DNA from: Candidatus Jettenia caeni
Lineage (GTDB): Bacteria > Planctomycetota > Brocadiia > Brocadiales > Brocadiaceae
DNA length: 64,000 nucleotides
Direction of reading: 5' to 3'
Assembly: GCA_000296795.1 (NCBI GenBank)
Contig: BAFH01000003.1
Span: 558,401 to 622,400, forward strand
Position numbers and translations under genes: made by a program. This document shows positions 9,264 to 18,207 of the stretch, piece by piece; the first letter of the stretch is position 1; each line of letters starts with the position of its first letter. Under the pieces are notes generated by a model. That model did not search any database and had not been told where the DNA came from. It worked only from the letters and a program-made list of their open reading frames with translations.

Positions 9264-9653
9264 ATGAGTCCGCTTTCTAAAAATTTTGTGCGTGCAAGCC
9301 TGATTTATTTTTTCATCGCGGCTATTCTTGGTATTATTATGGTCTCTATGAGAAGCTATCCAGCACAACTCCTGTTCGTCCATGTACATTTAAACCTTTT
9401 AGGGTGGATGTCGATGATGATTTATGGAGTTGGATATCATATCTTGCCTAGATTTTCAGGAACACCGCTTGCCTATCCCAAAATAGGTACTCTTCAATTC
9501 TATCTTGCAAATATCGGTCTTGTAGGCTTGGTATGTTTCCGCCCAATACATCCGGTTGCAGAAATCTTCGCTGGTCTGGTAGTGATTTCTGTAGGTTTGT
9601 TTATATTCAATATCTGGATGAGTATGATACCACCCAAGCCCGAGCCTGAATAA
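9264..9653 (+). CDS. short haem-copper oxidase/NorB-like membrane protein
   Basis: 129 aa with four predicted transmembrane helices (about 8-28, 34-58, 72-91, 98-120). Helix 2 contains HVHLNLLGWMSMMIYGVGYHI, with histidines at 40, 42 and 59. This resembles the start of cbb3-type oxidase subunit I or NorB, where the H-x-H and GxxYH-type residues bind haem, but the remaining eight or so helices and the copper site are absent. It could be a haem-binding membrane protein or a b-type cytochrome-like sensor. A clear RBS (AAAGGAG) precedes the ATG. The acyl-CoA dehydratase genes follow 28 bp later, so it may be in their transcript. Confidence 0.65.
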   Translation: MSPLSKNFVRASLIYFFIAAILGIIMVSMRSYPAQLLFVHVHLNLLGWMSMMIYGVGYHILPRFSGTPLAYPKIGTLQFYLANIGLVGLVCFRPIHPVAEIFAGLVVISVGLFIFNIWMSMIPPKPEPE

Positions 9654-9681
9654 CCACTGTAAATAAAGGAGATTTCGTAGA

Positions 9682-11589
9682 ATGTATACGATAGGAATCG
9701 ATATTGGTTCGATGTCGACGAACGGGATTTTGTTAAATGAAAAAAAAGAGATTCTTTCTTCTGTAATTATTCCAACTGGTGCCAGCAGTAAAAAAGCAGC
9801 AGATAAAACATATCATCAGATACTTACGGAAAATAAATTATCAGAAAAGGATATTGATTATATTATTGCTACAGGATACGGACGTATAAAAGTACCATTT
9901 GCTCATGAAGTTGTAACGGAGATTACCTGCCACGCCAAGGGGGCTAATTATTATTTTCCCAAGGCCCGGACTATTATTGACATCGGGGGGCAGGATAGTA
10001 AGGTTATTAAGGTTGATGCAAATGGAAACGTCCTTGATTTTGTTATGAATGATAAGTGTGCTGCAGGAACGGGCCGGTTCCTGGAGGTTATGGCCAGGAC
10101 ATTAGAAATAGATCTGGAAGATATGGGCGGGCTTTCACTCAACGGAAAAGAGAATGTTTCTGTTAGCAGTCTCTGTACGGTTTTTGCGGAATCTGAAGTA
10201 GTATCTCTTATTGGCGCTGACCATAAAGCAGCAGACATCTGCCGGGGATTACATATTTCTATTGCTAAACGTATCACTGCACAGGTCAAGAGAATTGGCC
10301 TGGAAGAAGAAATTGTTATGACGGGTGGAGTTGCAAAAAATATTGGTGTTGTAGCGGAGTTAGAGAGAAATCTTGGTTGTAAGATCAGGATATCGGAAGA
10401 ACCTCAAATCAATGGGGCGCTTGGGGCTGCATTGATCGCCCTGGAAAAGGCACGATCAAAAGTCAGTACCTCCACATCCGTTTCCGGAAACACCTCAACG
10501 GAAATATCCATTGCGGAGTTTTCGGTAGAAGATCATAATTTGCCTAAGATTGGATATTTTTGTTCTTATACCCCGGTAGAACTTATTCGTGCTGCAGGAT
10601 TTCATCCCGTCAGGATTAAGGGCGCTGAAAAGGAATCGTGTGCTGCTAATGAAGTGCTTTGTGGCAATATTTGCCCCTATATCAAAGCGGTTGTTGATCA
10701 AAAAATCAACGGTAATCTGGAAGATTTTAAAGGCATGGTATTCGTTAATTCATGTGATGGAATGCGCAGGCTCTATGATGCATGGATTCGATTGGACGAA
10801 GGGAAAAAGACATTTAACTATATCCTGGATATTCCAAAAAATACCGATGATGCCGCAGTTTATTACTATGCAAACCTGCTAAAAAATTTAAAGGAAAAGC
10901 TCGAATCGTATTTTACCTTGAAAATTCACCATGATGATATAAATCATAGTATTTCCCTGTATAATGCAGCCCGGGAAAGGGTACGGTTGTTTTTACAAAA
11001 GTACTGGAGCGGATACATCGGACAATCTGGATATGAAATATTTTCCTTATTAAAGAAGGGTGTTAACGTCCTTCCAGAGAAATTCAATGTATACCTGAAT
11101 CATGTTATGAAGCAGAAAGGTGATGTTCGCGATACACGGGATATACCCCGGCTCTTTATCTGGGGTAGTATCATGGAGAACGAAAAAATTATGAAGGTCA
11201 TTGAAGATGCTGGCGCCAAGGTCGTTGCCGAGGATTTATGTAACGGCAGCAGATACTTTGATGCCCAAATTAGCATGGGCAATGACCCCATTTTCTCTAT
11301 TGCCAAAAGATACATCACGCGCGCTCCATGTTCCCGTATGGTAAACATCTTCGAGAGAATTAACAATGTATTAGCGATAATGCAGGAAAAATCGATTCAT
11401 GGGGCAATTTACCATACCCTGAAGTTTTGCGATCATAATCTCTTGGATTATCCGGTGATTAAAAAGACATTCCACGAGAAAAATATTCCGCTCCTTCATC
11501 TTAATTGTGATTATACTGCAAGCAGTGAAGGGCAAATCAAGACACGTGTCGAGGCATTTCTCGAACAATTAACCAGCACTCCTAAGTAA
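9682..11589 (+). CDS. 2-hydroxyacyl-CoA dehydratase activase fused to a dehydratase D-type subunit
   Basis: 635 aa, two domains. Residues 1-260 are an ASKHA ATPase of the HgdC/BadF/BcrA type: phosphate-binding GIDIGSMSTNG, IDIGGQDSK, and the two cysteines that bridge the homodimer's [4Fe-4S] cluster, in DKCAAGTGRF (C126) and SSLCTVFAES (C165). MTGGVAKN is the adenosine motif. Residues about 290-635 match the HgdB/FldC-type dehydratase subunit (cysteine-bearing IGYFCSYTPVELIRAAG, NSCDGMRRLYD). The activase injects a high-energy electron into the dehydratase using ATP. The next gene supplies the second dehydratase-type subunit. The substrate is unknown: 2-hydroxyacyl-CoA dehydration or benzoyl-CoA-type reduction. 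Confidence 0.85.
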   Translation: MYTIGIDIGSMSTNGILLNEKKEILSSVIIPTGASSKKAADKTYHQILTENKLSEKDIDYIIATGYGRIKVPFAHEVVTEITCHAKGANYYFPKARTIIDIGGQDSKVIKVDANGNVLDFVMNDKCAAGTGRFLEVMARTLEIDLEDMGGLSLNGKENVSVSSLCTVFAESEVVSLIGADHKAADICRGLHISIAKRITAQVKRIGLEEEIVMTGGVAKNIGVVAELERNLGCKIRISEEPQINGALGAALIALEKARSKVSTSTSVSGNTSTEISIAEFSVEDHNLPKIGYFCSYTPVELIRAAGFHPVRIKGAEKESCAANEVLCGNICPYIKAVVDQKINGNLEDFKGMVFVNSCDGMRRLYDAWIRLDEGKKTFNYILDIPKNTDDAAVYYYANLLKNLKEKLESYFTLKIHHDDINHSISLYNAARERVRLFLQKYWSGYIGQSGYEIFSLLKKGVNVLPEKFNVYLNHVMKQKGDVRDTRDIPRLFIWGSIMENEKIMKVIEDAGAKVVAEDLCNGSRYFDAQISMGNDPIFSIAKRYITRAPCSRMVNIFERINNVLAIMQEKSIHGAIYHTLKFCDHNLLDYPVIKKTFHEKNIPLLHLNCDYTASSEGQIKTRVEAFLEQLTSTPK

Positions 11590-11604
11590 AGAGTAAGTGA
11601 AACT

Positions 11605-12945
11605 ATGATATCAATTCGTAAATTTAAAGTATTAATAGACCCGTTTCTACGCCGTATTTCTCCCATATTATTTAAAGAACTTTTACGGTTTCTTATGATA
11701 TATCATTTCTTTTATCGGGGAAATAAGAAGAAGGGGCTAATCTCTCTGAATGTTCAGACCCGTGTCGGCGTGAAGCATCTTTATAACACATTTACCCACC
11801 CAAAGCGAACGATCTGGACGACAATGTTTGTCCCTTCAGAAATTCTTTTCGCTATGGGGCTGTATCCATTTTGTCTTGAAATCGGTGCAGCGCTCTTTGC
11901 AGGTATTGGACAAAGTTCACGAGGGCTCTTAGAGGCAGAATCATACGGAGTTCCTACTGATATTTGTTCCTTTCACCGGTCTGCAATCGGGCATGTATCC
12001 AGAAATCTATTTCCTAAAAACATCCTTCAGGCTGCAACTACAACACTATGCGACAATAATACAAAGACGACAAAGATATGTGAGTCTATGACGGGGAAAG
12101 AAACTATTGTCCTTGATGTTCCGTACGAGGCAGATGATTATTCTGTTAACTATCTTGCGAAGCAACTTGAGGATTTCACGAAACGGCTAGAAATCGTAAC
12201 AGGTCAGAAGATGAGACAAGAGGCATTTGAAAGGGCGATAGAGTACTCAAATCAAACGCGAGAGAAAATGCTTGAAATCAATGAATTGAGAAAGGACCCG
12301 CATAGTCCTCTTCCCGGTAGTAATGCCCTGGGTTTTATGTTTCCCGGATACTTATTAATCGGTTCGCCTCTTTCAGTAGAGTTTTTTGCCAGCCTTGCCG
12401 CCGAGCTACGTGAAAAGATTGAAGAAAGCAAAAGAAATAACAGAATACCACCAAAAGATATTATAAGAATTCTCTGGCTAGAGCTAAAACCTTATTTTAA
12501 TGTTGATTTTTTGACAAAATTAGAGAGAGACCAAGGGGTAAGGATCGTCTTTGAAGAAACGAATTACGTTTATTGGGATGCGTTAGACCCTCAAAAACCT
12601 TACGAGAGTTTGGCAAAGAAACTCATTACCAGCCATTATAATGGGCCATTGGAACGGCGTATTGAGGTTACCAAGAGGCTTGCCAGGGAATATGAGGTGG
12701 ATGGTGTGATTGTTTTCTCAACATGGGGTTGTAGAAGAAATAACGCTGCTGTGCCTGCTCTAAAAAGAGAACTGAACAAAATGGGTTATCCACTGCTCAG
12801 CCTTGATGGAGATTGTGTGGATGATCATAACTATATGCCAGGACAGTTTTCTACAAGAATAGAAGGTTTTCTGGAAATGTTACGTGGAAGAAAAGCTACT
12901 ACCACCAGTCCACACTATGAGACCTGTGCTGCTGGTGTGGCTTAA
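11605..12945 (+). CDS. 2-hydroxyacyl-CoA dehydratase family subunit
   Basis: 446 aa, starting 15 bp after the activase fusion, so almost surely the same transcript. It shares the dehydratase-subunit layout: WTTMFVPSEILFAMGLYPF near residue 72, cysteines in PTDICSFHRSAIGH (about 115-128) that could ligate an Fe-S cluster, a central NALGFMFPGY, and a C-terminal Rossmann-like half with VDGVIVFSTWGCRRNN and LSLDGDCVDDHNY. The cysteine spacing differs from textbook HgdA/B, so the cluster and substrate are uncertain. The N-terminal 60 residues are basic and hydrophobic, perhaps membrane-associating. Confidence 0.78.
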   Translation: MISIRKFKVLIDPFLRRISPILFKELLRFLMIYHFFYRGNKKKGLISLNVQTRVGVKHLYNTFTHPKRTIWTTMFVPSEILFAMGLYPFCLEIGAALFAGIGQSSRGLLEAESYGVPTDICSFHRSAIGHVSRNLFPKNILQAATTTLCDNNTKTTKICESMTGKETIVLDVPYEADDYSVNYLAKQLEDFTKRLEIVTGQKMRQEAFERAIEYSNQTREKMLEINELRKDPHSPLPGSNALGFMFPGYLLIGSPLSVEFFASLAAELREKIEESKRNNRIPPKDIIRILWLELKPYFNVDFLTKLERDQGVRIVFEETNYVYWDALDPQKPYESLAKKLITSHYNGPLERRIEVTKRLAREYEVDGVIVFSTWGCRRNNAAVPALKRELNKMGYPLLSLDGDCVDDHNYMPGQFSTRIEGFLEMLRGRKATTTSPHYETCAAGVA

Positions 12946-12984
12946 AGCAAATGTAATACGATACAAAAAATTGGTAGACTCTTT

Positions 12985-13890
12985 CTATTGTTTTGTTTCC
13001 TTAACTGACTTGTTTAATTTCAGCCAGTTTTCCAGATATGTATCCTGTCTAATTACTTGAACTCCTTGCATCTGTTTTATCTGGGAGAGTATATACTCGA
13101 AATTTTTCAAATTCTTATTTACCTGCTCCTTACGAAACGGACTTCCCTGAGAATTTACGTATAAATGCCATGGGTGGATCGCAAACAGAAAGAGACCTCC
13201 TTTTGCTAGCTCTCTTGCCCATAAAACTGCATCGATATATTCATGAGAGCTTCTTTTATCTTCAAAGATAGTCCATAAATAGGATGACATCTTTTTCCCT
13301 TTTCTATCAAGAAAAGAAGGAAGGGCTAGTTCTAAAAGATTCGAACCAAATGTATTCAGCGAAAATGGTTTGCCTGCCCATGTAGCACCGAGAGATACTG
13401 TTTCAGAGGAATCATACTGGAATCCCGCGTGTTCTAAAGCTTTTATCACCGTATGATTGACCCTTGTATAAGGCGCACGAAATCCCCTGATATTTCGCGC
13501 AAATATTTTTTCCAGAATTCCCTTTGCTTCCTTAATTATCTCTTCAACGATACCTTCTTCCATAGGCATTCCGGATATCTTTCCCAGAAAATCCTCATGC
13601 TTCAGAGAATGGCAAGCTACTTCGTGTCTTTCAGATAATTTGGGTAAATTTATTCCTTCAGCGCCGAGTATCTGTGCCGTTCGCGCCTCATAAAATAAAG
13701 TCGACTCTATGGTATATATATCCAGCAACTCAAATATCTTTTGCAGCCCTTTTTTACATGCATCTGTACTTATCTTACCGTGGCGTACCGGGGAGGAGAG
13801 GGCATCATATTGCCCTTTAACAGCAGCATTAGCATCGGGGTCAATATCGAGAGATATTGCAACATACAGGGGTTCGCCAGTATCTGTCAT
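12985..13890 (-). CDS. polysaccharide deacetylase (NodB-homology) family protein
   Basis: 301 aa from the ATG at 13890, one base after the lysS stop (an in-frame ATG at 13941 lies inside lysS). The fold is seen in AISLDIDPDANA (catalytic/metal Asp region), EVACHSLKHEDF (the H-S-x-x-H metal ligands), IRGFRAPYTRVNHTVIKAL (conserved R-x-P) and LFAIHPWHLY (C-terminal His). Such enzymes remove acetyl groups from amino-sugars of peptidoglycan or extracellular polysaccharide. There is no signal peptide, so either the substrate is cytoplasmic or export is unconventional. It is convergent with the dehydratase operon. Confidence 0.85.
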   Translation of the reverse strand: MTDTGEPLYVAISLDIDPDANAAVKGQYDALSSPVRHGKISTDACKKGLQKIFELLDIYTIESTLFYEARTAQILGAEGINLPKLSERHEVACHSLKHEDFLGKISGMPMEEGIVEEIIKEAKGILEKIFARNIRGFRAPYTRVNHTVIKALEHAGFQYDSSETVSLGATWAGKPFSLNTFGSNLLELALPSFLDRKGKKMSSYLWTIFEDKRSSHEYIDAVLWARELAKGGLFLFAIHPWHLYVNSQGSPFRKEQVNKNLKNFEYILSQIKQMQGVQVIRQDTYLENWLKLNKSVKETKQ

Positions 13891-13891
13891 G

Positions 13892-15322
13892 CTATTTTGG
13901 CTTGAGCGTTGGGAAAAGAATGACCTCCCGTATAGATACATTATTTGTTAAGAGCATGATAAGCCTGTCTATACCGATTCCAAGACCGCCGGCCGGAGGC
14001 ATACCATACTTTAAGGCGGTGAGAAAATCTTCATCTACTTTACCCGTAATATCAGCTTCTGTTCCCAATTGCTCATGGAATCGCTTATCTTGCTCAATAG
14101 CATCGTTTAGCTCAGAATATGAATTAGCCACCTCCATTGAAGAGATGTACAACTCAAATCGTTGGGCAAAACGATGATCATATTCACATACCTTTGTTAA
14201 TGGACAGATTGAGGTTGGATAGTCTAATACAAAAGTTGGATTGATTAAAGCTCGTTCCACTACCTGCTCAAAGATATTGTTAGCCATAGTATCTCTGTCA
14301 ACTCCTTGAGTCTCAAGTCCCAATTCCTTTGATTTCCTTATTAATCCTGATTCATCCTCAAGACTTACACCACTATATTCTTTCAATAATTCAGAAAAAG
14401 TAACGCGGTGCCAGGGTGGTGCCATATCAATCTTTTGTTCCCCAAAAGTGATCTCATATCCACCATACAGTTCCTTTACAAGCGATGTTATAAGGTTTTC
14501 TGTAAGCTCCATCATGCCATGATAGTCACTGTATGCCTGATACAACTCCATCATGGTGAATTCGGGATTATGCCGTGTAGAAATACCTTCATTTCTGAAG
14601 TTACGATTTATTTCATATACTCGCTCCATCCCGCCCACAAGTAACCTTTTTAGGTAAAGTTCCGGGGCAATCCTGAGATAGAGATCGATATCGAGGGCAT
14701 TATGGTGCGTAATAAAAGGCCTTGCAACTGCTCCGCCCGGAATAGATTGCATCATAGGCGTCTCTACTTCTACAAAACCACGATCATCTAAGAATCTTCG
14801 TATAAATTTCATGATTCTGATACGTTTAAGGAATGTTTCCATTACTTCGGAATTGGTAAATAAATCGACATACCGTTGCCGATGTCTTAATTCAACATCT
14901 TTTAGTCCATGCCATTTTTCTGGCGGTGTTAGTAAGGATTTTGACAGGATAGTAACATCATCAGCATATATGGTAATTTCTCCGGTCCTTGTTTTAAAGA
15001 GGGTACCTTCCACCCCTACGATATCACCCAGATCCAGCAATTTAAACATTTCAAACTTTTCAGGGCCGACCTTATCGAGTTTTATATAAACCTGTATCTT
15101 CCCCGTCCAATCTTTAATATCTAAGAATGCGGTCTTTCCATGCGGACGCATGGTTGAAATACGCCCGGCAGTTTTGACTTGTATATCGTCTCGTTCGGCT
15201 ACAAAGCTTTCTGTAATTGATTTTATAGATTGTGTATTATCGTAGCGTTTACCATAGGGATCTAGCCCTTTTTCACGCAATTTCTGAAGTTTATCAAAAC
15301 GTTCTTGTTCGAATTTATCCAT
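13892..15322 (-). CDS. lysS: lysyl-tRNA synthetase, class II
   Basis: 476 aa from the ATG at 15322 (MDKFEQERFDKLQKLREKG, the usual start); an in-frame ATG at 15346 is possible. An N-terminal OB-fold anticodon-binding domain (about 50-140) precedes the class II core: motif 1 around FLDDRGFVEVETPMM, motif 2 FRNEGISTRHNPEFTMMELY, motif 3 GLGIGIDRLIMLLT. It charges tRNA-Lys. Motif 3 is intact and close to the C-terminus, so the gene is full length. The deacetylase gene follows one base downstream. Confidence 0.97.
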   Translation of the reverse strand: MDKFEQERFDKLQKLREKGLDPYGKRYDNTQSIKSITESFVAERDDIQVKTAGRISTMRPHGKTAFLDIKDWTGKIQVYIKLDKVGPEKFEMFKLLDLGDIVGVEGTLFKTRTGEITIYADDVTILSKSLLTPPEKWHGLKDVELRHRQRYVDLFTNSEVMETFLKRIRIMKFIRRFLDDRGFVEVETPMMQSIPGGAVARPFITHHNALDIDLYLRIAPELYLKRLLVGGMERVYEINRNFRNEGISTRHNPEFTMMELYQAYSDYHGMMELTENLITSLVKELYGGYEITFGEQKIDMAPPWHRVTFSELLKEYSGVSLEDESGLIRKSKELGLETQGVDRDTMANNIFEQVVERALINPTFVLDYPTSICPLTKVCEYDHRFAQRFELYISSMEVANSYSELNDAIEQDKRFHEQLGTEADITGKVDEDFLTALKYGMPPAGGLGIGIDRLIMLLTNNVSIREVILFPTLKPK

Positions 15323-15346
15323 ATATTCTGTATCCAGGAAAAACAT

Positions 15347-15626
15347 ACAACAGATGTGAGGTAAAATAAAAATCCAAAGTTAACTCATTTTATCAGCAAT
15401 ACAAAGACAGTCAAGGAAAATGGACAAGAGTGAATTCCTGTCCAATAATTTGACTTGACAATGTTATTTGTGTAAAGTACTTTGCTCTTATTATGAGAAT
15501 CATAAAAATGAGGTAATAACGCAGATTTTTGAAAAGATTCAGGAGAAAAGAGAAAAAGTAGCAATAGTACTCCCTGAAAGGGCGATCTATTTGGAGAAAT
15601 TTTGGAGAATAATAGGGTTGTTGCAT
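15347..15626. other. intergenic region before the Dabb gene
   Basis: Lies between lysS (leftward) and the Dabb gene (rightward). TTGACA occurs at 15454-15459, with AT-rich DNA beyond it, so a rightward promoter is plausible. Nothing else was recognised. Confidence 0.3.
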
Positions 15627-15929
15627 ATGATTAAACATATTGTGATGTGGAAACTAAAGGATGTTGCTGAAGGGTCTGGTAAGATGGTAAACGCTCGGAA
15701 GATGAAAGATCTTCTGGAATCATTGAAGGGAAAAATAGGGGAAGTCAAACACATAGAGGTTGGCATCAATAGTGTTAAGACTGATGCTTCTGCTGATGTT
15801 GTATTGTATTCTGAATTTGCCTGTATGAAAGATTTGGACATCTATCAAAACCATCCGGAACATGTAAAAATTGTACAGTTTGTCAGGGAAGTATGTATGG
15901 AGCGAAGGGTGGTTGATTATGAAATATAG
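15627..15929 (+). CDS. Dabb (stress-responsive A/B barrel) domain protein
   Basis: 100 aa from the ATG at 15627 (MIKHIVMWKLKD, the standard family start); the frame is open back to 15468 but that part is not conserved. The central GEVKHIEVGINSVKTDASADVVLYSEF and the C-terminal DIYQNHPEHVKIVQFVREV are classic for the dimeric alpha+beta barrel family (PF07876). The family includes stress proteins and cyclase-like enzymes; the function here is unknown. The 3' end overlaps the convergent rnr gene by 13 bp. Confidence 0.85.
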   Translation: MIKHIVMWKLKDVAEGSGKMVNARKMKDLLESLKGKIGEVKHIEVGINSVKTDASADVVLYSEFACMKDLDIYQNHPEHVKIVQFVREVCMERRVVDYEI

Positions 15930-18085
15930 TCTTGTTCTCCTTTTTGATTATTGCAGTGGATAAAATCAACTTCTCGTTTTAAAAAGTCGATTTTATAGAT
16001 CTTTACTTTTACAACTTCTCCGATCCGATACATTCGTTTCCGTCGGGTACCGATGAGCGCCATATTCTTTTTATCTATTCGATAGATATCGTCTGCCAGG
16101 GTGCGAATGTGAACAAGTCCTTCCAGGAGGTATTTATTGAGTTGAACAAAAAATCCAAATTCCTGAATGCCCGTAATGACACCCTCAAAGGTGTTTCCAA
16201 CCTGATTTTCAAAGAACCGGAGTAATCGTAATTTAACAATTTCCCTCTCGGCGTCATCCGCCCTCCGTTCAGTCATAGAGCAATGTTTTGCCCATTCAGT
16301 TAAATGAGTCAACCATAAGTTCTGTATCACTGCAGACGACAGCTCGCCTGAAAAATATTGATCTAAAATTCTATGAACAATTAAATCTGGATAGCGGCGT
16401 ATAGGCGAGGTAAAGTGAGTATAGTGATCCAGCGCAAGTGCAAAATGCCTGCCTTCTCCTGCCGCATAAATTGCTTGTTTCATAGATTTCAAAAGTACCA
16501 GATTGATCGTATAAGCCTCAGGTTTCCCCCGTATTTTATCTAATAATTTTTGTAATTGCTTACTTTTAAAGGGGTCTATTTTTGTCTGTTCCAATCCACG
16601 AATAAAACTTGCAAACTCCCACATATCTTCTTCGTCGGGTTCCGGATGAGTACGGCACAAGAGTGGCATCTTTTTTTCAAACATGAACGTTGCTACCGTC
16701 TCGTTTGCCAGGAGCATACATTCTTCTATCAATTTATGAGAGATATCTTTTTCAACCTTTTCTACATCTTTAACATAACCATGATCATCTAATTTGAGTG
16801 ATACTTCAGGTAGATCTAGCTCTATGGCTCCTCGATTGAGTCTGTTTTCAAAAAGTAATTGAGCGAGGTGTGCCATATTGCGCAGCATGTCTGCAGCATC
16901 ATCAGCTATGCGTATGGTATTTTCGTTATTAAGAATGGCAGTGGCTTGATTGTATGTTAATCGTTTGGTTACCTTAATGATGGAGTGTTTAATCTCAGCC
17001 TTTATAAGATGTCCCCTATGATCGAGTGTTATAAGAACACTTTTCGTGAGTCGGTCCTCTCCTTCTCTCAAACTACAGATATTGTTCGATAGCACTTCAG
17101 GAAGCATGGGGATCACCTCTCCTGGTAAATAGACGCTGGTGCCCCGATACCGGGCTTCGTCATCAATAGCTGTATCGGGTTTTACATAATGTGATACATC
17201 GGCAATGTGTACACCGAGTAACCAGTTTCCGTGCTTATTTTTTTCGAGCGATACTGCATCATCAAAATCTTTGGCATCTTCAGGATCGATCGTAATCATG
17301 AGATTTTTGCGTAAATCGAGCCTATCCCCGGTTTCTTCCTGAGAGACGTAATGAGGAATATGTTTTGTCTCCTGTAGTACCTTTTGGTTGAAGGTATGCG
17401 GTAGTTTGAATTGATAGATAATGGAACGGAGGTCAACCCTGGGATCGCCTTCTTTTCCCAGTACTTCAGTTATTTCTCCTTCGGGATTAAGGTGTCTGGA
17501 CGGCCATTCGGTAATTTGAGCAACTACTTTGTCACCGGGTTCCGCACCCTTTGAAACATCTTCTGCAATATAAATATCTTTAAATAGCCTTGGGTTGTCA
17601 GGAGCAACAAACCGCATTCGTTTCGTTTTCTCGAAGGTGCCTACTACCAATTCATTTACACGCTTTAATATGTTAACGATTTGTCCTGATGTGCCTCTTT
17701 TTTTTTCAAATTTTTTTTTGGGAATCTGGGCGGTTGCGGGTAATCGTACTACCACGAGATCTCCATGCATAGCAGAACCCATATCTTCCTCATTGACGTA
17801 AACATCTTTACCAGTGCCAGCGCCCTTTTTAACCGGAACAACAAAACCAAATCCCCTTGGGTTGCATTCTAATGTGCCCACCATTAAATGTACCTTTTTG
17901 GGGTCAGCGTACTGTTTTTGTTTAATCTTTACAACTTCACCGGAAAATTCCAGATCATACAAAAGATTACAAAATGCTTGGTATTCTGTATCATCAATTT
18001 TAAAATGTTCTGCCAGCTCAGCGGCAGTCATAGGGCTGTATTTTTTGCTACGGATAAATTGAAGAATAGGGGTAGGATCGATCAT
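15917..18085 (-). CDS. rnr: ribonuclease R (RNB family 3'-5' exoribonuclease)
   Basis: 722 aa. Order: N-terminal helix-turn-helix (1-60), cold-shock-type OB folds (about 65-220), RNB catalytic domain with the Asp-rich active site TIDPEDAKDFDDAVSL (about 265-280) and YTHFTSPIRRYPDL, then a C-terminal S1 domain (FEGVITGIQEFGFFVQLNKY). It degrades structured RNA processively and helps rRNA/tRNA quality control. It lacks the long Lys-rich C-terminal tail of the E. coli enzyme. A second 3'-5' RNase gene (YhaM-like) lies just upstream on the same strand. Confidence 0.96.
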   Translation of the reverse strand: MIDPTPILQFIRSKKYSPMTAAELAEHFKIDDTEYQAFCNLLYDLEFSGEVVKIKQKQYADPKKVHLMVGTLECNPRGFGFVVPVKKGAGTGKDVYVNEEDMGSAMHGDLVVVRLPATAQIPKKKFEKKRGTSGQIVNILKRVNELVVGTFEKTKRMRFVAPDNPRLFKDIYIAEDVSKGAEPGDKVVAQITEWPSRHLNPEGEITEVLGKEGDPRVDLRSIIYQFKLPHTFNQKVLQETKHIPHYVSQEETGDRLDLRKNLMITIDPEDAKDFDDAVSLEKNKHGNWLLGVHIADVSHYVKPDTAIDDEARYRGTSVYLPGEVIPMLPEVLSNNICSLREGEDRLTKSVLITLDHRGHLIKAEIKHSIIKVTKRLTYNQATAILNNENTIRIADDAADMLRNMAHLAQLLFENRLNRGAIELDLPEVSLKLDDHGYVKDVEKVEKDISHKLIEECMLLANETVATFMFEKKMPLLCRTHPEPDEEDMWEFASFIRGLEQTKIDPFKSKQLQKLLDKIRGKPEAYTINLVLLKSMKQAIYAAGEGRHFALALDHYTHFTSPIRRYPDLIVHRILDQYFSGELSSAVIQNLWLTHLTEWAKHCSMTERRADDAEREIVKLRLLRFFENQVGNTFEGVITGIQEFGFFVQLNKYLLEGLVHIRTLADDIYRIDKKNMALIGTRRKRMYRIGEVVKVKIYKIDFLKREVDFIHCNNQKGEQDYIS

Positions 18086-18207
18086 CGTATTTTAGATTAT
18101 TGAATTCTATTTCTGTAAGTTTTCAAGATATCTGGCGTAGACTTCAGTTTTCTGTATCCATATTGCCACAATTTCATCCTTTTTTAAAGATAAATTCTCT
18201 GGAAAAG

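Noticed and set aside
15468-15626. N-terminal extension of the Dabb protein
   Set aside because: The family begins at the MIKHIVMWKL segment; the extension has no similarity.
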